Assembly (NCBI RefSeq): GCF_900101685.1
Contig: NZ_FMZZ01000010.1
Span: 124,001-188,000, forward strand
DNA: 64,000 nt
Source of the DNA: Actinokineospora iranica
GTDB lineage: Bacteria; Actinomycetota; Actinomycetes; Mycobacteriales; Pseudonocardiaceae
Direction: 5' to 3'
Positions 19,501 through 29,100 of this stretch are shown here, in pieces; within the stretch, counting starts at the first letter, position 1; the number at the start of each line of letters is the position of its first letter. The notes beneath the pieces were generated by a model that did not search any database, had not been told where the DNA came from, and saw nothing but the letters and a program-made list of their open reading frames with translations. A program made the translations under genes and the position numbers.

Positions 19501-20163
19501 GTCGGCGGAGCCGACATATCCAGCACCGTGGGCGGCGCCGACCTGTCCCGCACGGTCGGCTGGTTCACCAACCTCTACCCGGTCCGGCTGCGCCCCGGGC
19601 CGGTGAACCGGGCCGAGGTGTTCGCGGGCGGCGCGGACCTGGGCCGTGCCCTCAAACGGGTCAAGGACCAGTTGCGCGCCGTGCCGGACAAGGGCATGGG
19701 CTACGGGATGCTGCGCTACCTCGACGCGGACAGCGCGCCCGCCTTCGCCGGGCTCGGGCACCCGCAGGTGGCGTTCAACTACCTGGGCCGCTTCGAGGTC
19801 GGCGGCGCGGACGCCGACTTCACCCCCGAGGGCACGATCACCGCGGCCGTCGACGGCGAGCACCCCGACATGCCGCTGGCGCACCTGCTGGAGCTCAACC
19901 CGCGCACCGAGGTCGGCGTCTTCGGCCCGCAGTTGGTCGCGACCTGGACCTGGGCGGCCGGGCTGGTCGCCGAGGACGAGGTGCGCGCCCTCAACGACAC
20001 CTGGTTCGCGCTGCTGACCGCGTTGACCGAGCACGCCCGGCGCCCGGGCGCGGGCGGCATGAGCACCGCCGACGTCTCGCTCCACTCGATCACCCAGGTG
20101 GAGCTGGACGAGTTCGAGGACTTCGCGCGGGAGATGGAATCGGAATGGGAGAGCCAGCCGTGA
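10576..20163 (+). CDS. NRPS 1: Cstarter-A(Asn)-T / C-T (no A) / C-A(Pip)-T-E
   Basis: A 3195-residue synthetase making the N-acyl tripeptide. Approximate domains: starter C 1-470 (HHIVLDG near 164), A1 475-970, T1 (GGDSL, Ser ~1012); C2 1064-1495 (HHVAADA), then no adenylation domain but a ~50-residue Ala/Pro/Glu linker leading into T2 (GGHSL, Ser ~1581); C3 1635-2075 (HHIAGDG), A3 2100-2600, T3 (GGDSI, Ser ~2642), epimerase 2695-3170 (HHLFVDG). My manual pocket codes: A1 DLTKMGEIA, closest to Asn; A3 DFQLFGVAA, close to the pipecolate code DFQLLGVAV. The epimerase after module 3 gives D-Pip. Asn1-X2-D-Pip3 is the start of friulimicin, with X2 a diamino acid there. Module 2 needs an adenylation partner in trans, and none is in this window. 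Its stop overlaps the NRPS 2 start (GTGA). Confidence 0.95.
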   Translation: MPAQLRRLPLSAAQTGIWVSERLYPGTAQYNCGVFADLDGEIDAEVFAAAARTAVAEAEALRSTFREVDGVPVQEIAPEATAGVRAEVGPAAAVPVAGVRGVAGPAAVAAVAVVDLSGEADPRAAAETWMRRDLAVPLDLARGPLCAHVLFRLGPARWRLYFRYHHIVLDGFGAHLYLSGLAAVYAALAAGRTPEPAGFGAVADVAAEDEAYRASPRFLADRDFWADASGNADGQGLLGAAGTEVSDTVWHGAELPAATVAGLLRLCREAGVPWSVLAVTACAAFAHRVGGSATATVGLPVAARATRAALRTPTMLANEVPLSLNVHSGITVREALTAASSAIGQALRHQRYRGEDVRRDSGRAREGLYGLVANVVSFTRPLDFGVAAGALRLVSPGRVENLVVNLHGAPEAGEGVRVEFHGNGALHSQDEVVALHRRFLVFLAGLAEVDGPLGLVETATADERDLVVRQWNDTARDVPFTALPDRVAAQAARTPASPAVVDHGRTLTYADLAERVDGVAAALAGQGIGRGSVVALTLPRGADFLVAALAVARAGAAFLPIDATQPPARRAAILADATPTLVLDALPEVTPGLGAPAAGLPEAGPARSEVAARPPEVAPALRAAAAPLEIRPDDAAYVIYTSGSTGTPKGVVVEHRSLAAYLAHLGATHPAVAGSAVAHTSVAFDLGLTALFGPLVTGGAVWFADSADAAHAAPTFLKGTPSHVDLLERGPTAELMLGGETLSGAALAAWRRAHPDVVVVNEYGPTEATIACVEHRVEPGDPDAAGAVPIGTPFWNTRAYVLDAALRLVPPGQVGELYLAGAPLARGYLGQSGRTAERFVADPFGRGRMYRTGDLARWADGVLHCLGRADDQVKIRGFRVEPGEVEAQVRAHPDVRAAAVLARPDRAGRPRIVAYVVTGDAELGRADLRAHLASRLPEPMLPSAVVTVPALPLTPNGKLDTRALPDPAYRGGAPFRAPATPAERVLCALFAEVLGVAEVGADDDFFELGGDSLLATRLAGRVRGELGVELAGSVLFDAPTAAGLAERVAQAAPARPAPRRVSPRPARVPLSAAQTRLWLLERMENAGAAYNVPVVLRFHGPLDADALELAARDVVGRHETLRTLLAEDDDGPHQVVLPLADVVPLVRPSDDLAAEAEHAFALAAEVPVRLRVRSLGPREHVVLLLVHHVAADAVSAALLVRDLGVAYAARTRGAAPDWAPLPLRYTDYAHWQAETLGAADDPRAELGRQLAHWTTRLAGMPHELALPADRPRAASFAGARVRFEIPADLHERVDQLAATGRASAFMVVHAAIAALLSRLGAGTDIPVGAVVAGRTDPALDELVGFFVNTLVLRVDIGGDPTFRELLDRVRDVDLTAFAHQDLPFERLVERLNPVRAPGKHPLFQVMLSYQSEDPTTAVAAFAAVPGLRVVVEPPVERVAKYDLSWEILERRGEHREPLGFTAELEYSADRFDHDTARRLADRFHQLLRAAVADPDRPLSAVPLPEDTPSPEASGSGTGVLARERADAAPAAARPGERDTAPFAARRERSPRMEILRGMFAEVLGRGEVGVDDDFFALGGHSLAAVRLLSRVRSALGVQVPIRRLFEAPTVAGLAAALERADGAVARPRVTRAPRPARVPVSPAQQRLWFLSHLDGLNATYTIPATIRLRGAVDVPALRAALADVADRHESLRTVFVQDTHGPHQVVLPSVAVPLAVADIAEVDLPAAVDAAADTEFDLSAEPPLRAWLYRLGDDHHVLFLLLHHIAGDGASMGPLAADFSAAYTARVAGRAPEWPPLPVQYADYTLWQRAVLGAEDDPDSALSRQAEHWRAALAGLPEELRLPVDRQRPAVASYRGGRVQFTVDSELHAGIISVAKANHVTPHMVVQAAVATLLSRLGAGTDIPIGTPVAGRDDDVLDGLVGFFVNTLVLRNDLSGAPTFAELLGRVRETNLAAYANQDLPFERVVEEVEPVRSLARHPLFQVLLGIDDNQAALRLLRLPGVSAELVDVRGGRSKFDLSFFLDTEHDEHGDPAGMRGGLEYSADLFDEGTAEVIAERFVRVLTAVVADPETPVATVDILSAGERAVLLGPWHGNPHPVPGLTPAEMVAEQVRATPDAPAVVFGDQKLSYMDLNGRANRLARLLIEDGAGPERVVAIALPRSVDLPVAMLAAAKAGAAFLTVDTEAPAERVAAILADAAPAVAVTDLATAPRLGGFPARALDDPAVVTRLAALSAAPVAVRPDQRNPAYLVYTSGSTGTPKGVVMPVAGLVNLLSWHRARFGGDGRTAQFLSLAFDFVVQEVWQALVSGKALVLPEDDVRRDLERFAGWLDRHRVTELFAPTLVIDSLIEVAGRAGASLASLREVFQGGEAFRLSAELRGQAARGLRAHNVYGPAETHAATTLTLPEDVSAWPAVAPIGRPLWNVRVCVLDAALTPVPPGVVGELYIGGAQLARGYLNRPDRTAERFVADPYGPPGSRMYRTGDLVRWLPTGELDYHGRVDDQVKVRGFRVEPGEIEAVLTGHPGLAAAAVVPRADAGDTRLVAYLVPSAGGVSDWREVQAYLQRRLPDYLVPSAFVLLDTLPKTANGKLDRAALPAPERAAPATGRQAGSAAEAVFARAFAEVLGIEPPGADEGFFDLGGDSILSIQVVSAARRAGFAVSVRDVFERRTVAGLAAVATPVTDERAEEPGAGVGPVPLTPITRWLAERGRGGWLAEFTMSVVLRVPAAVDQESLTAAVQALVDHHDALRGVFDLSASPWTHEIRPSADATGWVRRVDVAGLPDYALDAEIAAHGRAARERLDPAGVPLQAVWFDRGRGKPGRLALLAHHLFVDGVSLRVLVADLAESWRAIADGTAPKPQPVGTSLRGWARRLTAAAPRRRGELDHWVSVLTAPDPALAVRPLDPATDTYGAAGAWEARLPVDVTRDLLTTVAAVFRAEVNDILLTAFTLALGDWRRRIGDEVLIHLEGHGREEETVGGADISSTVGGADLSRTVGWFTNLYPVRLRPGPVNRAEVFAGGADLGRALKRVKDQLRAVPDKGMGYGMLRYLDADSAPAFAGLGHPQVAFNYLGRFEVGGADADFTPEGTITAAVDGEHPDMPLAHLLELNPRTEVGVFGPQLVATWTWAAGLVAEDEVRALNDTWFALLTALTEHARRPGAGGMSTADVSLHSITQVELDEFEDFAREMESEWESQP

Positions 20164-23100
20164 GCCGCATCGAGGACGTCTTCCCGCTCTCGCCGCTGCA
20201 AGAGGGGCTGCTGTTCCACAGCGCCTACGACACCGCCGCGCCGGACGCCTACACGGTGCAGATGGCGTTCGACATCACCGGCCCGCTGGCCCCGGCGACG
20301 CTCAAGACGGCGGCGGCGGCGCTGGTGCGGCGGCACGTCTGCCTGCGCTCGGCTTTCCGGCAGCGCAAGACCGGCGAGTGGGCGCAGGTGGCGCTGCGCG
20401 AGGTGCCGCTCGGCTGGCGGGAGACCGACCTGCGTGAGACGGCCGACCCGGAGGCCGTCGCCCGGGAGTCTGCCGACGCCGAGCGGGCCAGCGGGTTCGA
20501 CCTGGGCAGGCCGCCGCTGGTGCGCTTCGCCCTGCTGCGACTGGCCGACGAGCGGCACCGCCTGGTGCTGACCAACCACCACACCGTCCTCGACGGCTGG
20601 TCGGTTCCGGTGCTGGTGCGCGAACTCCTGGCCGTCTACGACAACGGCGGCGACCCGGCCGTGCTGCCGCCCGCCCCGAACTACCGCGACCACGTCGCCT
20701 GGCTGGCCCGCCAGGACCGCGACGCCGCGCGCCAGGCCTGGGCCGAAGCGCTCGACGGCCTGACCGAGCCGACCCTGGTCGCCCCGGACACCGGCCGGTC
20801 GGCGGCCAGGTCCGACGACGTGGAGCTGGAGCTGCCCGAGCCGTGGACCGCGGCGCTGACCGCCCGCGCCAGGGCGCACGGGCTCACCCTGAACACCCTC
20901 ATGCAGGCCGCCTGGGGGCTGGTCGTGGCCCAGCTGAGCGGCCGGGACGACGTGGCGTTCGGCATGACCGTCGCAGCCCGGCCCGCCGAGCTGCCCGGGG
21001 CCGCCGACCTGGTCGGCCCGCTGATCAACACCGTGGCCGTGCGGGTGCGGGTGCGCCCGGCCGAGACGCTGGCCGACCTGCTGACCCGGGTGCAGGGGGA
21101 GCAGGCGCGGCTGCTGGCCCACCACCACCTCGGTTTGGCGGACATCCAGCGCGCCGCCGGGGTCGGCGAGCTGTTCGACACGCAGATGGTGTTCCAGAAC
21201 TATCCGGTGCGGCCCACCGCGCGGTCGCGGGTGTCGGTCGCCGACACCCGCGCCCGCGACGCAGCGCACTACCCGCTGGTGCTGATCGCCGCCGCCCGCG
21301 CCGGGGTGACCCTGCGGCTGGGCTACCGGTCCGACCTGTTCACCGCCGCCGACGCCCACGCGATCGTGGGCCGGGTCGCCCGGGTGCTCGACGCGTTCGC
21401 CACCGACCCGGACCTGCTGGTCGGCAGGCTCGCCCTGCTCTCCGACGACGAGACCGCGCGGACGGTCGGCGCATGGAACGCGACCGGGCACGACGTGCCG
21501 GACCTCAGTGTCGTAGACCTCTTCGAGGAGTCCGCCCACCGGCACGGCGACAAGACCGCCGTGCTGAGCGAGCTTCCCGGCGCGGACGGCCTCACCTACA
21601 CGGAGGTGAACGCGGCGGCCAACCGGCTGGCCCGGCTGCTCGTCGCGCGCGGTGCTGGCCCGGAGCGGTTCGTCGCGGTCGCGCTGCCGCCGACGGACCG
21701 GCTCGTGGTGGCCCTGCTGGCGATCCTCAAGTCCGGCGCGGCCTACCTGCCGCTCGACCCGGACTACCCCGCCGAGCGGCTGGCGTTCATGCTCGCCGAC
21801 ACCGCGCCCTCGCTGGTCGTCACCACCGACGCCCTGCTGCCCCGGCTGCCCGACACCGACGCGCCGGTCCTGCTGCTCGACGACGACCCCGCCGCTGGCC
21901 TGCCCGAGCACGACCTCACCGACGCCGAGCGGGCCGCGCCGCTGCGGCTGAACAACCCCGCCTACGTCATCTACACCTCCGGCTCCACCGGCAGGCCCAA
22001 GGGCGTCGTGATCGAGCACCGCTCGCTCGGCGCGTACCTGCTGTGGGCGCGGTCGGCGTACCCGATGACGGCCGGGACCGCGCTGGTGCACTCGCCGATC
22101 TCTTTCGACCTCACGGTGACCGCGCTCTACACGACCCTGGTCAGCGGCGGCCGGGCCCGGCTCGCGCCGCTGGCGGAGGAGTCGGCGGCGGGGCCGCGGC
22201 CGAGTTTCGTCAAGGGCACGCCCAGCCATCTGGCGCTGCTGGACGCCGCGCCGGACGAGGTGTCGCCGACCGGTGCGCTGATGCTCGGCGGCGAACTGCT
22301 GCTCGGCGAGGCGCTGGACCGCTGGCGCGCGCGCCATCCCGGCGCGACGGTGTTCAACGTCTACGGCGCCACCGAGGCCACGGTCAACAGCACGCAGAAC
22401 GAGATCCGCCCCGGAGAGCCGACGCCGGACGGGCCGCTCCCGGTCGGGCGGCCGTTCTGGAACACCCGCGTGCACGTGCTCGACGCCGCGCTGCGGCCGG
22501 TGCCGGTCGGTGTGGTGGGCGAGGTCTATCTGGCGGGGACGGGTCTGGCGCGCGGATACCACAACCGGTTTTCCCTTACCGCCCAGCGGTTTGTCGCCGA
22601 CCCGTTCGATGTGGGTGCCCGGATGTACCGGACCGGCGACCTCGCCCGCTGGAACGCCGACGGGATGTTGGAGTTCGCGGGCCGGGTCGACGGGCAGGTC
22701 AAGATCCAGGGCTACCGGGTGGAGCTGGGCGAGATCGAGGCCGCGCTGACCCGGCTCCCGGCGGTGCGGCAGGCGGCCGTGGTCGTGCGCGAGGACCAGC
22801 CGGGCGACCGGCGCCTGGTCGGCTACCTGGTGCCGGAGGACAGCGACGCCACAGACGCCGCCGCGGTTCGGGCAGCCGTCGCCGACGAGCTGCCGTCTTA
22901 CATGGTGCCCGCCGCCCTGGTCGCGCTCCCCGCGCTTCCGTTGACGGCAAATGGGAAGCTCGACCGGAAGGCGCTGCCCGCGCCGGACTACGCCTCCGGC
23001 TCCGCGGGCCGCGCACCCCGGTCCGCGCGCGAGGAAATCCTTTGTGGACTGTTCGCCGACGTGCTCGGTGTCGAACGGGTGCGTATCGACGACAGCTTCT

Positions 23101-26100
23101 TCGACCTCGGCGGGCACTCGCTGCTGGCGACCCGCCTGGTGAGCCGCATCCGATCGGCGCTGCGGGTCGAACTGGCGATCCGCGCGCTGTTCGAGACGCC
23201 GACCGCGGCCGGGTTGTCCGACGCCCTCGACGCGGCGGCAGGCGCCCGCCGCTCGATCACCGCCGTCGACCCGAGGCCGAGCCTTATTCCGCCTTCCTAT
23301 GCCCAGCAACGGTTGTGGTTCCTCAACCAGTTCGACGACGAGCAGGCCGTGGCCTACAACTCCCCGGTCGCGCTGCGGCTGTCCGGCGCGCTCGACCGGG
23401 ACGCCATGGCCGCGGCGCTGCGCGACGTCGTGGCCCGGCACGAGAGCCTGCGCACGGTCTTCGCCGACGGGGCGACGCAGGTGATCCGCACCCCGGAGCA
23501 GGCCGATGTGGCTCTCCCGGTCGTGGAGATCGCCGAGGAACGGCTCGCCGAGCGGATCGCCGAGTGCTGCGCGCACCGGTTCGACCTGTCCGTCGACATT
23601 CCGCTCAAGGCGTGGCTGTTCGCCGTGAACGGCGACGAGCATGTGCTGCTGCTGCTGACCCACCACATCGCCAGCGACGCCTGGTCGCGCGGGCCGCTGG
23701 CCCGCGACCTCGCCGCCGCCTACACCGCCCGCGCGGCGGGCGAAGCGCCCGACTGGACGCCGTTGTCGGTGCAGTACGCCGATTACGCGCTCTGGCAGCG
23801 CGACCTGCTGGGGTCGGAGACGGACCCGTCGAGCGTGGTGTCGCGGCAGCTTGCGTTCTGGTCGGCCGCGCTGAGCGGCGTCCCCGAGGAACTGGCGTTG
23901 CCGTTCGACCGGCCCCGCCCCGCCGCCGCGTCGTACCGCGGCGATCGGGTCGCGTTCGCCGTGCCCGCCGAGGTCTATCGGGGGCTGGAAAAGCTGGCGC
24001 GCGAGTGCCAGGCGACGGTGTTCATGGTGGTGCAGGCCGGTGTGGCGGCGCTGCTGTCCCGCTTGGGCGCGGGCACGGACATTCCGCTGGGGACGCCGAT
24101 CGCGGGCCGGACGGACGAGGCCGTGGACGAGTTGATCGGGTTTTTCGTGAACACGTTGGTGTTGCGCACCGATGTGTCCGGCGATCCGTCCTTTATGGAG
24201 TTGGTCGGTCGGGTGCGGGAGACCGCGTTGGCGGCGTACGCGAATCAGGATGTGCCGTTCGAGCGGTTGGTGGAGGTGCTGAACCCGGCCCGGTCGCTGG
24301 CCCGGCATCCGCTGTTCCAGGTGCTGCTGACGTTCAACAACACCGATCCGCAGTCGGCGGTCGCCGAGATCGGCACGCTGCCCGGCCTCGACGTCGAGCC
24401 CATCCGGGCCGAGACGGCGGCGGCCAAGTTCGACCTGTCCTTCGGCTTCGCCGAGTCCCACGGCGGCGACGGGCTCCCCGAGGGCCTGTCCGGGTCCCTG
24501 GAGTTCGCCACCGACCTGTTCGACCGGTCCACCGCCGAGGCGCTGACCCGGCGTCTGGTGGCGGTGCTCGCCGCGATGGGAGAAGACCCGACCCTGCGGC
24601 TGCGCCAAGCCCCGGTGCTGGACCCGGCCGAACGGCACGACTTGGTGGTTGCCCGCAACGCCACCACCCGCGCGGTGCGGCGGGCGAGCCTGCCCGCGCT
24701 GTTCGCCGAGCAGGCCGCCGCCACTCCGAATGCGATAGCCCTCAGCGGCGGCGGGGAGTCGCTGACCTACGCCGAACTCCGCTCGCGGGTGAGCCGGATG
24801 GCCGGGGCGCTGCGTGCGCGCGGGATCGGGCGGGGCGCGCTGGTGGCGATCGCGCTGCAGAAGACCCCGGACGCCGTGGCGGCCATGCTCGCCGTCCTCA
24901 CCGCCGGGGCGGCCTACTTGCCGCTCGACGTCGACCAGCCCGCCGAGCGGGTGGCGTCCATCCTCGATGACGCCCGGCCCGCCCTCCTGGTCACCGAAGG
25001 GCTGAGCGCGCCGGGGGTTCCGGCGCTTCGGCCGCGCGACCTGCTTGACGGCGAGCCGGTGGGAGTCGCGCCGACTCACCCCCACGACCCCGCCTATGTC
25101 ATCTACACCTCCGGGTCGACGGGCAGGCCCAAGGGCGTGGTGGTCGAGCACCGGTCTGTCGGGGCGTATCTGGTGCGGGCCCGCGAGGTCTACCCGATGA
25201 CCGGCATGTCGCTGGCGCACACGTCGCTCGCCTTCGACCTCACTGTGACCACGCTGTTCACCCCACTGGTCTCCGGCGGGCACGTCCACCTCGCGGCGTT
25301 GGACGAGACGGCCCCAGAAGGCGCGTCGATCATGAAGGTCACGCCCTCGCACCTGCCGCTGCTGGACGCGCTGCCGGATTCGGTGTCGCCGTCGGACATG
25401 CTGATCCTCGGCGGTGAGGCGCTGATCAGTGAGGCCCTGGCGGGGTGGCGTGCGCGGCACCCGGACGCGGTGGTCGTGAACGCGTATGGGCCGACTGAGG
25501 CGACGGTGAATTGTCTGGACTTTCGCTTGGAGCCGGGGGAGCCGGCGCCTGCGGGTGCGGTTCCGGTGGGTCGGCCGTTTTGGAATACCCGGGCGTATGT
25601 GTTGGATGCCGGTTTGCAGCCGGTTCCGTCCGGTGTGGTTGGGGAGTTGTACGTGGCGGGTGACGTTCTCGCTCGTGGGTATTTGAACCGGGCGGCGTTG
25701 ACGGCTGAGCGGTTTGTGGCGGACCCGTTCGTCGAGGGTGAGCGGATGTACCGGACCGGGGATCTGGTGCGGTGGAACGCCGATGGTGACTTGGTTTATG
25801 TGGGCCGGGCTGATGATCAGGTGAAGCTGCGGGGGTTCCGCGTCGAGCTCGGCGAGATTCGCTCGGTTCTGTTGGAGCAGCCGGGGATCGCTGACGCCGC
25901 TGTTGTGGTGCGTGAGGACCAGCCGGGGGACCAGCGGCTGGTGTCCTATGTGGTTGGTCCGGTGGCCGGTCTGCGAGACGCGCTGGTGGCGCGGCTGCCC
26001 GAGTACATGGTCCCCTCGGCGTTCGTCGCCCTGGACGCGTTGCCGCTGACCGTGAACGGCAAGCTGGACCGCGAAGCCCTGCCCGCACCCGATTACGAGA

Positions 26101-29100
26101 CTGGAGTCCGCCGCCGCGCGCCTCGGTCTCCCCGCGAGGAAATCCTCTGTGGACTGTTCGCCGAAGTGCTGGGCGTGAGCGAGGTCGGGATCGATGACTC
26201 GTTCTTCGACCTGGGCGGGCACTCGCTGCTGGCCACTCGACTGGTGAGCCGGGTCCGGTCGGTGCTGGGTGTGGAACTGGCCATCCGGCGGCTCTTCGAG
26301 ACCCCGACCGTCGCGGGCCTCGCCGCCGCCCTCGACAACGCGGGCCAAGCGCGGGCCGGAATCACCGCACGCCAACGGCCCGAGCGGATTCCGCTGTCGT
26401 TCGCCCAGCGGCGCCTGTGGTTCCTGCACCGGTTCGAGGGCCCCAGCGCGACCTACAACATCCCGCTCTCCCTGCGCCTGACCGGCGACCTGGACGTGCC
26501 CGCCCTGCTGGCCGCCGTCGCCGATCTCGTCGCCCGGCACGAGAGCCTGCGCACGGTTTTCGCCGAGGACGCCGACGGCCCGCACCAGGTCGTGTTGGCC
26601 ACCGCCCGACCCGTGGTGGTTCACGAGCGGGTCACCGAGGCCGACCTGCCGCGCTTGCTCGCCGACGCGGCCCGGCACCCGTTCGCCCTCGACGCCGAGA
26701 TCCCGGTGCGGGCGTGGCTGTTCGAGACCAGCCCGACCGAGCATGTCCTGTTGCTGCTCATGCACCACATCGCGGGCGACGGCTGGTCGCGCGGCCCGCT
26801 GGCCAAAGACCTCTCGACCGCCTACGCCGCCCGCGCCGAGGGGCGCGCGCCGGACTGGGCGCCGCTGCCCGTCCAGTACGCGGACTACACCCTGTGGCAG
26901 CGCTCGGTTCTCGGCGCGGAGGACGACCCGGACAGCCCCATCGCCCGCCAGTCGGCCTACTGGACCGACCGGCTCGCCGGTCTGCCCGAGGAACTGGGCC
27001 TGCCCGCCGACCGCCCCCGCCCCGCCCAGGCGACCTATCGGGGCGGGCGGCTGGAGTTCACCGTCCCCGACGATGTGCGCGCGCGGCTCACCGAAGTCAG
27101 CCGGAGCCGCCAGGCGAGCCCGTTCATGGTCATCCAAGCCGCGCTGGCGGTCCTGCTGTCCCGGCTCAGCGGCGGCACGGACATCCCGCTGGGCACCCCG
27201 GTCGCGGGCCGCACCGACGACGCCCTGGACGACCTGATCGGCGTCTTCCTCAACACGCTGGTGCTGCGCACGGACGTCTCGGGCGACCCCACGTTCGCCG
27301 AACTGGTCGCGCGGGTGCGGGAAACCGACCTGGCCGCGTACGCGCACCAGGACCTGCCGTTCGAGCGGCTGGTCGAGACGCTGAACCCGCCCCGCTCGCT
27401 GGCCAGGCACCCGCTGTTCCAAGTATTGCTGGCGTTCAACAACACCCTGGTCGACGCCGTCGACCCGCTGCCCGGCGTCGAGGTGCGCCGCGAGGGCGGC
27501 CAGACCGGCGCGGCGAAGTTCGACCTGGCGTTCTCCTTCGCCGAGCACGCCGCCACGCTGCACGGGGTCCTGGAGTTCAGCGCCGACCTCTACGACGAGT
27601 CGACCGCGGCGACCCTGGTCGACCGGTTCCTGCTGGTGCTGCGCTCGGCGCTGGCCGCCCCGGACGCCCGCGTCGGCTCGCTCGACCTGGTCACCGCCAC
27701 GGAGCGGACGCTCCTGCTGGACGACTGGGGCCGCGCCGACGCGCCTGCGCCGGACGCCTCGGTGGTCGAGATGATCGCCGCCCAGGCCGCCGCCACCCCG
27801 GACGCGCTCGCCGTGCTGGCCGACGAGTCCCTGACCTACGCGGAACTGGACGACCGGTCCTCCCGGCTGGCCCGCTTTCTGGCCGAGCGGGGCGCGGGGC
27901 CCGAGCGGCTGGTCGCGGTCGCCCTGCCGCGCCGCGCGGGCATGGTGGTCGCGCTGCTGGCCGTGCTCAAGTCCGGCGCGGGCTACCTGCCGCTGGACAC
28001 CGACTACCCGGCCGACCGGCTGGCGCACATCCTCGACGACGCCCGCCCGGTCCTGGTTCTCACCGCCGCCGAGGTGGCAGGCCAGCTTCCGCCTGCTGAG
28101 GCCGAAATCGCGTACCTGGAGGACATCGATCTCACCGGCTGCTCGGGCCAGGCCGTCACGGCCCACCCGGAGGCGCCCGCGTACGTGATCCACACCTCTG
28201 GTTCGACCGGCAGGCCCAAGGGCGTGGTGGTGCCTCGGGCCGCGCTGGCCAACTTCGTGCGGGCCCTGCGCGACCGGCTCCGGCTCGACGGGCGGGACCG
28301 GCTGCTGGCGGTCACCACGATCGGCTTCGACATCCACGGGCTGGAACTGTTCGTGCCGCTGGTTTCCGGGGCGGCGGTGGTCGTCGCTGACCGCGATGTG
28401 GTGCGCGACCCGGCCGCGGCCCGCGCGCTGATCCGGTCCGCGGGCGTGACCGTGGCGCAGGCGACGCCGTCGTGGTGGCGCGCGGTCGTCACCGACGATC
28501 CGGGGGTGGTGGCCGGGCTGCGGGTGCTCGTCGGCGGCGAGGCCCTGCCGCGCGATTTGGCGGCGGCGCTGGCCCCGGCCGCGTCGGTGACCAACCTCTA
28601 CGGCCCCACCGAGACGACCATCTGGTCCACCTCGTCTGATGTGGACGGTGAGATCCGCATCGGTTCGCCGATCGCGAACACCCGCCTGCGCGTGCTCGAC
28701 GCCGGTTTGCGACTGGTGCCGCCGGGTGTGGTGGGCGAGTTGTATATCGGGGGCGCGGGCGTTGCCCGCGGCTACCACGGCCAACCGGCGCTGACCGCGG
28801 AACGGTTCGTCGCCGACCCGTTCGGCGGCGGGCGGATGTACCGGACCGGCGACCTGGCGCGCTGGAGCGCGGCGGGTGAGCTGGAATACCTGGGCCGGGT
28901 GGACCACCAGGTCAAGGTGCGCGGCCACCGGATCGAACTGGGCGAGGTCGAGGCGGTCCTCGGCGCTCGACCGGACGTCGCCCAAGTCGTCGCGGCCGTG
29001 TGGGAAGACCGGCTGGTCGCCTATGTCGTGCCTGCCGGCGATGTGGACACCGCGGGCTGGGCCAAGCACCTCGCCGAGACCCTGCCGCCCGCCATGGTGC

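Noticed and set aside
19113-20159. In-frame upstream extension of NRPS 2 inside NRPS 1
   Set aside because: The translated extension is Arg/Gly/Pro-rich and overlaps the real epimerase domain in another frame; the GTG at 20160 has a ribosome site and the usual GTGA coupling.
14524-29069. Very long antisense reading frames opposite NRPS 1 and NRPS 2
   Set aside because: They arise from GC-rich third positions; they encode Gly/Arg/Pro/Val-rich low-complexity protein with no domain, while the + strand has canonical NRPS motifs throughout.
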